DNA from: Cordilura impudica
Taxonomy: Eukaryota > Arthropoda > Insecta > Diptera > Scathophagidae
Reading direction: 5' to 3'
Length of the DNA: 64,000 nucleotides
Assembly (NCBI GenBank): GCA_963682025.1
Contig: OY821519.1
Location: 11,880,168 to 11,944,167, forward strand
Both the position numbers and the translations under genes were made by a program. Of the stretch, positions 10,416-21,659 are shown piece by piece (within the stretch, counting starts at the first letter, position 1; each line of letters starts with the position of its first letter). The notes below the pieces were generated by a model. The model was not told the DNA's origin and did not search any database. It saw only the letters and a list, made by a program, of their open reading frames with translations.

Positions 10416-12455
10416 AAGGAAGGCTAAACGCACTGCGACCAATTTGATCATTTGTGCAGCCCATGGTTGTCCTAAAGATGTCCCGGGGGATACAATGTAC
10501 CCTCCAAGTGCAAGGATTCTCTTACCACTTAGTCTTGGACATTCACAGAGAATATGTTCTGCTGTTTCCACCTCCTGCTCGCAGAACCTACATGTGTCTA
10601 TAGCAGATTGTCCTTTCATTCGTAGATGATATCTAAGATTGCAGTGTCCTGTAAAGAATCCCATCAAGGTCCTTAAGTCCTTTTTATCAAGGGTAAGTAG
10701 TCTTTCCGATTGAACACTGGATGGAGTTATGAATCTCTTGGCCTGCCGTTGACCTGGACTTTTGTCCCAGTGTTCGGCAATTTGTGATTTTCTCCACTCC
10801 CTCATTTTTTCCTTTATGTGTCCCACTGGAACACCACAGAAAGGTTCCGGACCGATTAAAGGACGACGGGCCCCTCGATTGGCTAGGCAATCGGCCCTTT
10901 CGTTCCCTAAATGTCCTTCATGTCCCGGAATCCAGCATAGAGTTAATTTGTTGCATCTACCTAATTCGTTTAGCCCTTCGATGCACTCCCGCACCAGTTT
11001 GGACGTCACGTAGGCCATTATTGCCTTAAGTGCAGCCTGACTGTCGGATAGTATATAAATGAGTGCCCTTTTTGTCTTTCTTCTGAGACATTCAGTCACG
11101 CATGTAAAAATAGCAAACCTCCGCTTGGAAAATGGATGGGTATTTACCCATGGGTAAGGCACGTTGAAAATTGGGATCAAATATGCCCGCGCCCGTGTCC
11201 CCATTTCTTTGTTTTGAGCCATCTGTGAACCACACATGAGAATCTTGCTCCGGTTCCCAGGTCCCACTGGTCCATGTGCTCCGTTCCAATATCATGGTTT
11301 CAAATTCCCTGATGAATATATTTTTTTGGTAACATTCTGTCCGTGACTCTCGCCACCGGGTCGTGGATGAAGAGCCTCGCGACTCCCATGTGACCCTTTA
11401 GGTTACCGTCCTTCATGCTACCAAAATCCTGAAGTCGTACGGCACTCATGCACGCATCTTCAATGATCGAAATATGCAATGGTGTAATGTTAAGCATGAT
11501 GCCGATAGCATCGGTTGGACACGTTCTGTTTGCCCCTGCGATACCAACACAGGCAATGCGGTACACCTTGTTCAGGATTGCTTTTGCTTTGGTTTGCTCA
11601 ACCTTCGGCCACCATGCAAGGGCCGAGTAGGTAATCATTGGCTTCACAATAGTTTCAAACGACCAGTAGATCATGTGGGGCTTTAAGCACCATGTTCTAC
11701 CAAATAGTCTTTGACAGGCGTATAAAGCCCTGGTGGCCTTTTTGGTAATTTGATCTAAGTGGCTGTTCCATGTGAGGGATTTATCCAGGGTGACCCCAAG
11801 ATATTTGACCTCGTCCGAGAACCCTATTGTCAAGCCGTTCAGACTTGGTTCCATCTGCATCTTCTTCGTTTAGTGAAGCGTATCAGTATGGTTTTTGATG
11901 GGTTCATAGATAGCCCCTTTCTCTGACACCAATTGAGGGTATAATTCAGAGCCTGTTGCATACGCTCCGATATTGTGCTCTCGTCAAATCCGGAGACAGA
12001 GATAACAAGATCGTCTGCGTAGCCTAAGGCCCTGAATCCTAATTCATTAAGTTCCCCCCAGCAGCTCATCTATGACCAAGGTCCAAAGCAGTGGCGATAG
12101 AACGCCTCCCTGAGGACAACCCCTAGTGGCACTTATGGTCCTAAATGTACTGCCTATATTCAGTGTGATGACCCTAGAGTTGATCACCTCTAGCGTCCAG
12201 TTAATTATGATTGGAGAAATATCCTTTCTCAGCATGGCCTCTTCAATTGCCCTATATGACGTATTATCGAAGGCGGCTTGTATATCACTGAAGGCACAGA
12301 GAGATATTTGTTTGGCATCAAATGCCTTTTCTATCATTGTGACAACATTATGGACAGCTGATCCCGTGGATTTACCTTGTTGGTACGCAAACTGTAGTTC
12401 ATAAATAGGTTTGCGTGCCAGGTAAGTGTCCCTGATATGATGGTCCAGAACTTCT
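10416..12455 (-). mobile_element. 5'-truncated LINE with RNase H domain (I/LOA-like)
   Basis: A non-LTR retrotransposon fragment on the - strand embedded in the minisatellite. Its 3' end (left side) has a simple-repeat tail of TTATC units next to AAGAAGTACC of the array. It begins (right side) within the reverse transcriptase domain, at about the segment ELQFAYQQGKSTGSAVHN, so the endonuclease and the first open reading frame are missing. The RNase H domain after the reverse transcriptase places it in the I/LOA/Jockey-like assemblage; the exact clade is uncertain. Confidence 0.85.
10430..12430 (-). pseudogene. LINE reverse transcriptase/RNase H pseudogene
   Basis: Frames in order on the - strand. 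12337-12047: RT motif A region FSDIQAAFDN and motif B RGCPQGGVLSPLLW. 12069-11839: catalytic GYADDLVIS. 11860-11300: thumb-like segment with VKYLGVTLDKSLTW. 11295-11092: start of RNase H with VWFTDGSK and an FQAEV glutamate. 11267-10430: RNase H DSQAAL and WIPGHEGHLGNERAD, then a zinc-knuckle-like CRFCEQEVETAEHILCECP (CCHC). Frameshifts near 12060, 11850, 11296 and 11100 break the protein, although the individual catalytic motifs remain readable. No function expected. Confidence 0.85.
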
Positions 12456-12725
12456 TTAAGATAAGGCCCATTTTGAAAAAAGGGTTCTTTTTTGAAGAAA
12501 ATGTATTTTTTAAGAGATGGCCTTTTTTAAGAAGAGGTATCTTTTCAAGAAAAGTACATTTTTGAAAAGGTACTTTTTTAAGATTATTTACTTTTTTTAG
12601 GAAAAGAAAAGGTACTTTTTAAGAAAACGCATTTTTTTAACAAAATTAAGAATAGGCCCTTTTTTAACAAAAGGTTTTTTATAATGTAAATTTCAAAGAA
12701 TATTAAATTTTTTAAGAAAAGATAT
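12456..12725. repeat. Minisatellite block right of the LINE
   Basis: AAGAAAAGGTACTTTTT-type units in the same orientation as elsewhere. The array is interrupted by a TIR element at 12726 and picks up again at 13487-13545. Confidence 0.75.
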
Positions 12726-13482
12726 CTGTGGTTTTCTAGAATAACCGCGTATGTCATAAAATCAAAATGTTCAGGGGAGCCAAAAAACGTTATATTTGAA
12801 ATTATGGGCTCGATATAAAGTTTTTAGAACTTTTAATTTATCAGTCCTGCAGATATGGGCAATAAATACTTTATATAAAATTTTGAGTCAAAAATCTTCA
12901 GAGGAATAGATCCTAGAGCAGGACGAAAAAACAATATATAAATTACACTTAAAGTGTGTGCAGATAAAATAACGTATGTCGACAAACGTCGTTTTCTTTG
13001 AAAAAGAAAACTACCAATGCAACCAAATATGTTGTTGTTGCTTGAAAAATGGATTTTTTGTTCGTCAACAAAATGTTAACGGGACTTAGGATGAGAATAT
13101 AACAACGTATCAAGAATAATAGTGATGAAAAATAACAGAAATAAACACACAAGTTTTTATAAGTGGTTATAAAATGAAAACTAATCCAAAATTATTTTGC
13201 ATTTTTTTTTTTTCATTAATAACAGCGTATGTCGGTATGTGTCGTTTTCTGAGAAAATAATTTGTCAGCGATCAAACATAGGTTGACATACGTCGATAGT
13301 GCTGCAAATTAATTTAATAAACATTTAAGTTACGTCGTTATTTAAAGAAAAAACTCAGAAATGGTCAATATTAAAAAAAAAAAATTTAACACATGTAAAG
13401 AGCGTTAAAAATTAATATATTTGGCATCTTTAAGTCAAAACTGACAAAAATGGACATACGCGGTTATTCCAGAAAACCACAG
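12726..13482. mobile_element. CTGTGG-ended TIR element (MITE), 4-bp ATAT duplication, copy 1
   Basis: Terminal repeats of about 28 bases: CTGTGGTTTTCTAGAATAAC on the left and the near-complement ending GGTTATTCCAGAAAACCACAG on the right, each with CGCGTATGTC just inside. ATAT lies directly outside both ends (12722-12725, 13483-13486). The interior has no convincing transposase. A second copy, itself interrupted by a DINE-like element, is at 51542-52932. Superfamily not identified. Confidence 0.85.
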
Positions 13483-13486
13483 ATAT

Positions 13487-13545
13487 TTTTTCACGAAAAT
13501 TTGCTTTTCAAGAAAAGGTACTTTTTAAAGAAAAGCGATTAGAAG
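13487..13545. repeat. Minisatellite tail
   Basis: Two or three further AAGAAAAGGTACTTTTT units, the right-hand end of the array interrupted by the MITE. Confidence 0.65.
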
Positions 13546-13817
13546 CCGGTTTAAAAATCAAAAGTGACCTTGAAAAGCCGCAAATTTTAAAATTATCCAC
13601 TGCACGAATTAATAATGGTCAAACTATATTTCATAAAATTTAATGAACTATTTAAACTATTTAATTAAAACTTTTTTAAACATTGTGTCATTATATGTGC
13701 AAGTTAATGCTGATTAACATCATGAATGCTTTGAATGATGTAATAAAGATATTTAATTAAGTGAAATGTAATATGATCTTTTGCCAGAAAATATCTTTTG
13801 GCACGTAAATAATTATT

Positions 13818-14030
13818 AAGTTACATTATAACGAAATGGAATGTAACTCTATTGTTGACAAAGAGAACTTCGAAGTGATAATTCTAGGAAATTTTATGTT
13901 TTCATTCAATTTTTTAAGTTAAGTTTTAAGTTACATTATAACGAAATGGAATGTAACTCTATTGTTGACAAAGAGAACTTCGAAGTGATAATTCTAGGAA
14001 ATTTTATGTTTTCATTCAATTTTTCTATAT
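13818..14030. repeat. Tandem duplication of about 110 bases
   Basis: The segment starting AAGTTACATTATAACGAAAT and ending at TTTTCATTCAATTTTT occurs at 13818 and again at about 13928 with almost no differences. The near identity suggests a recent duplication. The segment is also related to the Helitron-like repeat that follows (shared TTCTAGGAAATTTTAT). Confidence 0.85.
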
Positions 14031-14149
14031 CGTTTATATAAAAAAATTATGAAGATTTAAATAAAATTCGGTGAACTTCATTATAAATATTTGTTGAACA
14101 CACAGAAGATGTATAACTGGGCTTGTTAATAAATAATTTTATAATAAAT

Positions 14150-14441
14150 AATTTTATAAGAGCCTAAAGGTATGCAAATCAATTTTAGCCAATTCACAAT
14201 TCAACACATAAACACACACACACAGCAGTGTATAGTTTTTTATTTGTTTTACGTAAGTGTTAGTAGCAACATTAAATAAATTTTACGCCAAAAAAAATGT
14301 TCCAGATAGTGTTATTCTGTAAATATGGCGAACAGCTAAAAAGAAATGCCTTTCAGTTGGTATATTTTTTGTCAAAATCGATTCATAACTAAAACCGTAA
14401 AATCGGTCACAAAAAATCGCCTTGCCTATTAATCTTATAGA
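14150..14441 (-). mobile_element. Helitron-like copy, degraded 3' end
   Basis: On the - strand it begins TCTATAAGATTAATAGGC at 14441 with an A before it, as in the complete copies at 29658-29966 and 51043-51365. It shares internal GAGCCTAAAGGTATGC and the GTTAGTAGCAAC segment with the 29658 copy. The CTAG 3' terminus is not recognisable, so the left boundary is approximate. Confidence 0.6.
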
Positions 14442-15066
14442 TTAGCTGGAAAGGAAACATAACTCTGTTATTGATTGAAAAACTATTTTAAAGTATAAAG
14501 TTAAATTCGCTTGAAATTGAATTATTAACAAAGAACACATGTGGCGAGATTAAGTTGTGAAATTGGAAATTAAGTATAACCCAGGAAAAATTTCGTAATA
14601 GCAGCTCATTGATTTTTGCATTACCAATAATAACCAACCGCTGCTCACTGCATTACTTCTAAATTGAAAATAAGGCGTTACTAATAATGTGTTATACAGC
14701 TACTTATATTTCATGCCAGCTCCTTGCATACTGCATTACTTTCAAAGTGAAAATAATGAGTTCCTAGGCAACTATCTACCTCCAATGACATCCCCGTGTT
14801 AAATAAATGAGCTTATCAGACAAACTTCAACCAGTTACTTCTCCTTCTAAAACCCATTAATGTCTTTTCGTGGGAAATAGAGTAACTGACAAATGAAATT
14901 TTCATATTGCTACTGACAGCAATGCAGTAAGGTTGCATTGTTACCGTAGTAAAGTATTTTTTTTTTTTTTTTTAATTGTGAAAAGTGAATGTTGTATGCT
15001 TAAGATTAAGTGTTAAGGATTCATAAATAAAGAGAATTTTAAATAATCTAAAGTGTGTCATTATTC
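14442..15066. other. AKHR intron, no feature recognised
   Basis: AT-rich intronic DNA with imperfect direct repeats around GCTCATTG and CTGCATTACTT. No gene or element ends identified. Confidence 0.45.
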
Positions 15067-17855
15067 CGGTCCAAAAAAGAAATTATGAGTTATTGACTGG
15101 GCCGCCCCCTTAAAATATGCGAATAGAAAAAAAAGTGAGAAATAAAAAGTTTTGGGCCAATCAAAAAACTTTTAGAGGGTGCTCAACGCGATTGAAAATT
15201 TCAAGTGCGTTTATATGGGGAAAATATGACTATTTTTCAGATTTTACGAAAATTTCGTTCTATAGTTTAATTTTTCCGACAAATTGTTATATAATTCGGG
15301 ATCAGTATTAAATTATCTTTTCAAAAAGCTATAACACTTCAAAATCGAATAAAAACTCGCCCCAGACCACTTTTGTGTCAAAAAAAACTAGGTCATGAAA
15401 TTTGATGGCATTTTTTCAACTTTAAGAAATTAATTAAAGCCAACATTTTGTTTTAGTCCCTATACTTGTAAGTACTCAGATATGAAGTATTGTTTTATTA
15501 CCACCTTGTTAACCTATTAAGCATTGAGACCAGAAATGGAAAATTTTTTTGATAAAATTTTGAAAACTCCTTTTTCAAGTTTTGAAAAATTTTCTTAAAC
15601 AAAATTTAAAAAAATTGATCTAGCTCTTTAACGTCTTGTTAAATGCATGTTAGAGATTAACTGCGTGAATTTTTAGGTAAATCCTTAGGCCAGAATTTTT
15701 TTTGGCAGGAATTTTATTTTTGCGGATTTCGAGAAAGATGGGATTTTTATAAAATATTCTGTAAATGTATTATTTTTATATATTTTGTATCAAAAATTCA
15801 TCACTTATCTACCTTTAAATGTTATATTTTATCCTAAAAGCCTAGGGTTTCGGAAAAAAATAATATGACCCCATTAACCCTTTTGGAATTGGGGTCACAT
15901 ATGACCCCAAGCTAATAAAAGACAATTTATTAAAAAAACTCAAATATTTTGTAAGTGCTGTTGAATTTTTAGATGAGACGCTTAAAATATAATAACCAAA
16001 TATGTAGAACTTCCGTTTCTAAAATTTGGCATAAATCCGAGAACGTTAACCCATTATTTGCCAAGGCCAGCTTTGGATGTTAAGATATTTTTAAATAAAA
16101 ATTACCGAAAACGAGTTTTTCTATTTAACTCGATGGAACCACTATTAAGAACTTAAGAAAAATAATTGGGTTAATTTTTACTTATTTAACCCTTCAGTGT
16201 TCCTGGGATCAAAATAATCCATTGTGATATATCTTTGGTACAATTATCTGCTTATTGAATTAAAATAACTTTTAACCAATTTTGTTATAAAATTATTTTA
16301 TGTATAAAAATAAAAATTTTTCTAAATAAAATAAGAAGACCCACAATAGACCCAAAGCTAATAAAAGACACTGTTCAAAAGAATATGAAATACAAAATTA
16401 ATATAATAATATAAAATTAAAGAAAAGCAATAATTATTGCAAGTCGTAAGTGATTACAGAAAACAATTTGAATCGCACACTAAATGATCCTTATATACAC
16501 AAAAATAAATTGAATTAATTTTCTCTTTCATATTCTTTTGGGTCATTTGTGGGTTCTTTTATTTTATTTTGAAAAAATAGATAGTTTTTATACATAAAAT
16601 AATTTTATAACAAAATTGGTTAGAATTTGTTATAATTTATATTCTCGAGCAATAAGCAGATAATTGCACCAAAGATATATCACAATGGATTATTTTGATC
16701 CCAGGAACACTGAAGGGTTAAATAAGTAAAAATTAACCGAATTATTTTTCCTAAATTCTAAATAGTGGTTCCATCGAGTTTAATAGAAAAACTGTATTTC
16801 AGTAATTTTTATTTAAAAATATCTTAAAATCCAAAGCTGGCCAAAGCAAATAATGGGTTAACGTTCTCTGATTTATCCCAAATTTTAGAGACGGAATTTC
16901 TACATATCTGGTTAAGATATTTTAAGCGTCTCATATAAAAATTCAACAGCACTTACAAAATATTTGAATTTTTTGAATAAATTGGCTTTTATTAGCTTGG
17001 GGTCATATGTCACCCCAATTCTAAAAGGATTAACGGGGTCATATTACTTTTTTCCAAAACCTTAGGCTGTTAAGATAAAATATTACATTTAAAAGTAGAC
17101 AAGTGATGAATTTTTGATACAAAATATTTAAAAATAATACATTTACAGAACATTTTATAAAAATCCCATCTTTCTCGAAATCCGCAAAAATAAAATCCTT
17201 GCCAAAAAAATTCTGGCATAGGGATTTACCTAAAAATTCACACAGTTAATCTCTAACATGCATTTAACAAGAACTTAAAGAGCTAGATTATTTTTTTATA
17301 ATTTTGTTTAAGAAAATTTTTCAAAACTTGAAAAAGGAGTTTTCAAAATTTTATCAAAAAAATTTTCCATTTTCGGTCTCAATGCTTAATAGGTCAACAA
17401 GGTGGTAATAAAACAATACTTCATATCTGAGTACTTACAGGTATAGGGACTAAAACAAAATGTTGGCTTTAATTAATTTCTTAAAGTTGAAAAAAATGCC
17501 ATCAAATTTCATGACCTAGTTTTTTTTTGGCACAAAAGTGGTCTGGGGCATTTGCTATTGCTTGGCGAGTTTTTATTCGATTTTGATGTTTTATAGCTTT
17601 TTGAAAAGACAATTTAACACTGATCCCAAATTATATAACAATTTGTCGAAAAAATTAAACTATAGAAGGAAATTTTCGTAAAATCTGAAAAAAGTCATAT
17701 TTTCCCCATAAAAACACACTTGAAATTTTCAATCGCGTTGAGCACCCTCTAAATGTTTTTTGATTGGCCCAAAACTTTGTATTTCTCACTTTTTTTTCTA
17801 TTCGCATATTTCTACGGGGCCCAGTCAATAACTCACAAATTTTTTTTGGACGACC
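15067..17855. mobile_element. Foldback element: 2.8 kb near-perfect inverted repeat
   Basis: The two halves are reverse complements of each other along almost the whole length, folding around a short spacer near 16440-16480. The left end has GGTCCAAAAAAGAAATTATG and GTTATTGACTGGGCC; the right end has the matching GGCCCAGTCAATAACTC and TTTTTTTTGGAC. Both arms contain TGACCCCAAGCTAATAAAAG and AACCCATTATTTGCC (or complements). The small frames at 15117 (+) and 17864 (-), both beginning MRIEKKVRN, are the same piece of arm read twice and are not genes. Related material: 9538-10236 and 30840-32110. Confidence 0.85.
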
Positions 17856-18232
17856 GTACCCCACACCTCATTAATTTGCACATATGAAGAAAATAAAACA
17901 AACTTTCAGAAAAGTATGTTTCTGGTGTAGTCGATATTATTTCGTAAAATGTATAGTCTAGAAAAAATGCTTAGTGTACGAATTACTATGTATAACTATG
18001 TTTGTAATGTATGTTTGTGTTTAGAAATTTATTTTATAAGAGGATATAAAACGCGACCGACAAAGTGTAAACATTAGTCATAATTATGACAAAGCAATTT
18101 GACGGCTAATTAAAAAAGAGTAAGAGAAAGATAAAGTTAATTGAAACTTAGGTGTGTAAGGGTCATTATTACAAAAATTTTAAATCTATTGGGCATAATA
18201 ATAATAAACTGTTATCTTTGCTTTACTTTCAG
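17856..18232. other. AKHR intron end
   Basis: AT-rich sequence leading to the acceptor TTGCTTTACTTTCAG at 18218-18232. A segment around 17950-17990 (AAAATGCTTAGTGTACGAAT) resembles 41385-41405, a minor shared repeat. Confidence 0.5.
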
Positions 18233-18384
18233 TTTGGTGAAGATTTACAATCAGCGATTTTCTTTTTCGGCATGTCTAACAGCTTGGTTAATCCTCTAAT
18301 TTATGGAGCTTTTCATTTGTGCCCCATGAGAAGGAAGGCAAGCAAGAAAAGTAACAATAATAATGGAACTTATAGTTTAAACAG
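18233..18384 (+). CDS. AkhR: Adipokinetic hormone receptor, exon for extracellular loop 3 and TM7
   Basis: Acceptor CTTTCAG at 18226-18232, donor GTTAGT at 18385. It continues the previous exon in phase 0: FGEDLQSAIFFFGMSNSLVN, then PLIYGAF, so the class A NPxxY motif is NPLIY. After TM7 it gives the start of the cytoplasmic tail, LCPMRRKASKKSNNNNGTYS, and ends after two bases of an Arg codon. The intron upstream is about 10 kb and the one downstream about 6.7 kb; both are filled with mobile elements, while the exon itself is intact. Confidence 0.92.
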
Positions 18385-18624
18385 GTTAGTACTGTAACGT
18401 GATACAATTGAATTTAAAAATCAACGAAGGGATGGAAATTAAACATTGAAAGTTCAAAAGAAGATGTTAAGGAATAACTGACAAGTTAAGGCTGACTATT
18501 TCTCACACTTAATGAAAACACTAATTACATTAGTTAATTATGTTTTAAACATTTTTTTTAACAGAAAAAATTTTTTTAGGAAGAAGAGTTCGGAGCCAGA
18601 GCCTTTTCAAAATATGGCACTTTT

Positions 18625-19350
18625 TGTAATATTATATATACTCTGTTGACATCTACTCTTTCGCAGATGACAGCAACATTGTCATGAATGCTTCCCTCAA
18701 TTGTAGGTCAAGACTTCTTGAGATTGGAGGCAAAAGTTTGCCAATGCAGGATACACTCCATCAAGATCTGTCAACAATCTCCGAGTGTGGTAAAGCGAAT
18801 AGGACTGCGAATGCTGTTTGTTAACCCACAGGGCCTTGGATTCAATAATGTCATCTGTTTATATGGGTGGCATAGATATTGCGGAATCGGATACTTTTGA
18901 TGTTCTGGGCATGAGAATTCAGTGCGATGTCCGTCGGAACGAACATGTTTTTCAAGTGTTGAAAGAAGCACTCAAGTACCTAGGTTTCTAAAACGGTGCA
19001 AAATTACTTCACTCCTTCTGATCTCCTTACAATCTATACCACTTACATCCGACCGAAAATAGAATAGAACTCACATAAATCGGCAGGATCTTAATAGTCT
19101 ATTTTGGAGTAACTGGACCATGTATAAAGGAGGGCGTTGGTGGTTATTTAAGACAGTAGGTTATCCAACTCTGTTCTAGAGATATTACTATGCGAACTCA
19201 TTCCAAGTGCTCGAGTTTCAGTTCATACTACCCGCTTCTCTAGTAGATCGATCATATCGATTTTGTAGTCTAAAGAGAAAACTCTATTATCAGTCGAACT
19301 AGTCGTATGTAAAAGCACCACCCCACACAAGTATTTCCTGACAGTTACAC
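18625..19350 (+). pseudogene. LINE reverse transcriptase fragment, + orientation
   Basis: Translates in broken frames to the end of a reverse transcriptase: SFADDSNIVMNASLNCRS (catalytic FADD), LSTISEWGKANR, then a later segment with YTTYIRPKIEYNSHKS. It belongs to the same LINE family as the fragment at 19367-20875 but runs in the opposite direction. Many stops and frameshifts. Confidence 0.75.
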
Positions 19351-19366
19351 TCTAATAAAATTTAAG

Positions 19367-20875
19367 TCAAATATCGACAAATACTACGCCTCTTTCCTCA
19401 TGCTCGTTGCAACGAACGTCACATTGAATTCCCATACATAGAACATCAAGAGCATCCGATTCCTCAATACCTAAACCACCCATATATACAGATGACATTG
19501 TTGAATCCATGGCCCTATGGGTCAACATACAACATTGAGTGTTCAGCGCATTAAAATCAACCCTATTCGCTTTACCCCACTCGGAGATTGTTAACATGTC
19601 TTGATTGAGTGTGTCATTCATTGTCCGCCTTTTTCTCCCCAACCTCCAAGAGGCTTGGCCTACAATTAAAGGAAAATGAATGACAAATGCTGCTGTCATC
19701 TGCGAAAGAGTACATAAAGTTAAAAGTTTGACCAAGAAGGTCGTTCAGAGAGATAAGGAAAAGAGAAGGAGAAAGAACGGAACCTTGGGGTACCCCTGAA
19801 TTATGCTGAAACTCATTAGATGAGACCCCATCAATAACAACACGTATTGTTCGGTCTCTGAGAAAGGTCGATATAAATCGAGAAGTCATTACCGACCCCA
19901 AATGCAATCTGCTTTGCTATCAGTACACCGTGCCACACACGATCGAAGGCCTTGGAAATATCTAGAGCAACCACTTTTCTTTCGCCAAAATTACGAATGG
20001 ATCGACTCCAGCACTCAGAAAGTAGAGCTAAACAGGTCTCCCGTGGAAAAATTTCTGCGGAAGGCATACTGACGATCATTAAGAAGTGAGTTGGCCTCTA
20101 GGTAGTTCAGAAGATGGAAATTGATCATGCTCTCCATCATCTTTGAGAGTGCAGAGCAGATTGCAATTGGACGGTAAGTTTAAGGGTTATTAGCCGCACC
20201 CTTTTTAGGGATTGGTTGGACATTAGCAACCTTCCAGCAAGAGGGAAAGACTTCCGCACGGTATGAAAGGCTGAAAAGGATGGCCAATGGACTGTCTAGC
20301 GTCGAAGAGTACTGTTTCAACACCAGTGCTGCTATACCATCCCTTCCCGGAGACTTATTAATGTTGAAATCCGAAACAACCAAGATACTCTTTCGAGTTC
20401 GGGCAGTGGTTGATCGCTTTCCGGCAAAAACGAATTTCAAAACGAATTTCCGGCAAAAAACTTCAGCTAGGAGGTTAGCCTTATCAACCGGGTCAGTGAA
20501 TATTTGGTCATTCTTTATAAGAGTTGGGATTGCAGAACTAGCATTATTCTTTACTCTTTTAACAAATGGCCAAAAGCTCTTGTTGCCCCTAGGAAAAGAA
20601 AGAACTATAGCACGAAGAAGCTGATCGTGAAGAAACTTTTCGAGCCTTAGTACTTTAGCGCATTCGTTTCTCGCCTGTTTGCGTAGCAGTTCAGTGACGT
20701 AATTTTTATTTTCATGCCAAAGTCTGAATGCTTCCTCTCTGGATCTGACTGCATCTCTGCAAGGCTGGTTAAACCAAGATTTTTGATTATGTTTAGCTGA
20801 AATCTACTTTGATGGAATGAATAATCTCATACCAAGCACTATTATTTTTCCACCATTATCGCTGCAGCGTCAATA
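19367..20875 (-). pseudogene. LINE reverse transcriptase fragment, - orientation
   Basis: Reading down the - strand: a linker region with SWFNQPCRDAVRSREEAFRL at about 20780, then NKSPGRDGIAALVLKQ (20440-20180), motif A ALDISKAFDRVWH (20079-19831), motif B SGVPQGSVLSPSLF and motif C SFADDSS (19907-19614), and a C-terminal part ISEWGKANRVDFNALNTQCC (19735-19367). The order is that of a Jockey-like non-LTR retrotransposon second ORF, but the frame changes several times and both ends are missing. Its right edge abuts a truncated mariner near 20880. Confidence 0.8.
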
Positions 20876-20899
20876 TTATTGTCCAGGAGATAATCAATC

Positions 20900-21470
20900 C
20901 CAAAAAACAGACGTCATAACTTTGCCTGCAGATGGAACTATCTACGCCTTCTTTGGACACGATTCTCCCATTTCAGTCCACTGTTTTGACTGTTGCTTTG
21001 TCTCAGATGTAAAGTGGTGGACCCATGTCTCATCCATGGTTACGAATAGACGAAAAAATTCGGCTTTATTGCGGTGAAATATCGTCAAACACTGTATTGA
21101 AACATCTTCATTAAGCTGTTTTTGTTTTAATGTCAGCAAACACGGACAGCTTTCTCATCTCGAAATTTTTGGTCAATATGCGATGTACGGCGCTTTTCGA
21201 AATTCCTGTCATTTCAGCTAGCTCACGATCCTTTAGCCGATTATCAACCAATACCATTTTGTGGATTTTCTTAACTGTTTCTGGCATGGCCGACCACTAC
21301 GGTTTAAACTCTGCCACTCAATATTTTATAGGAGCAGACTTCTCCACTATAGATTCTAGCTCCGATTTAATATTGATCCCACTGAGACCATAAAATGACA
21401 GTATTGAATTACATAACGGTCACCAATATTTTTTATGTTTGCAAGTTCACTGACATCGTTTACTTTTGAT
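20900..21470 (-). pseudogene. mariner transposase remnant (copy 2)
   Basis: Contains DRYVIQYCHFMVSVGSILNR-like N-terminal sequence near 21430 and a well-preserved stretch at 21139-20942 with EDVSIQCLTIFHRNKAEFF, then RLFVTMDETWVHHFTSETK (first catalytic Asp in MDETWVHH) and QWTEMGESCPKKA. It then reads VPSAGKVMTSVFWD before breaking off. A large central part between the N-terminus and EDVSIQ is missing or rearranged. Confidence 0.85.
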
Positions 21471-21659
21471 GGCCCAAAAAAAAAAAATTCTAAGCAACGT
21501 GGCACCTTGAATCTTATAAGGCTTCCACTTTTCACCAAAGTAATTTTTTTCAATCTAATGCCGCCATCTAAAGGGTGTTTTCTTAAGTACAATAGAACTT
21601 GAAATTGTGGCATTAACATTTGGAAATGCTTTTGGCCATATGGCCACCGCGGCTGTTCT

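Noticed and set aside
10444..11029. Several + strand frames opposite the RNase H region
   Set aside because: They are complements of the LINE reverse transcriptase/RNase H, which is recognised on the - strand.
15117..15311. Frame MRIEKKVRNKKFWANQ
   Set aside because: Repeated on the other strand at 17864 because the DNA is an inverted repeat; no protein family resemblance.
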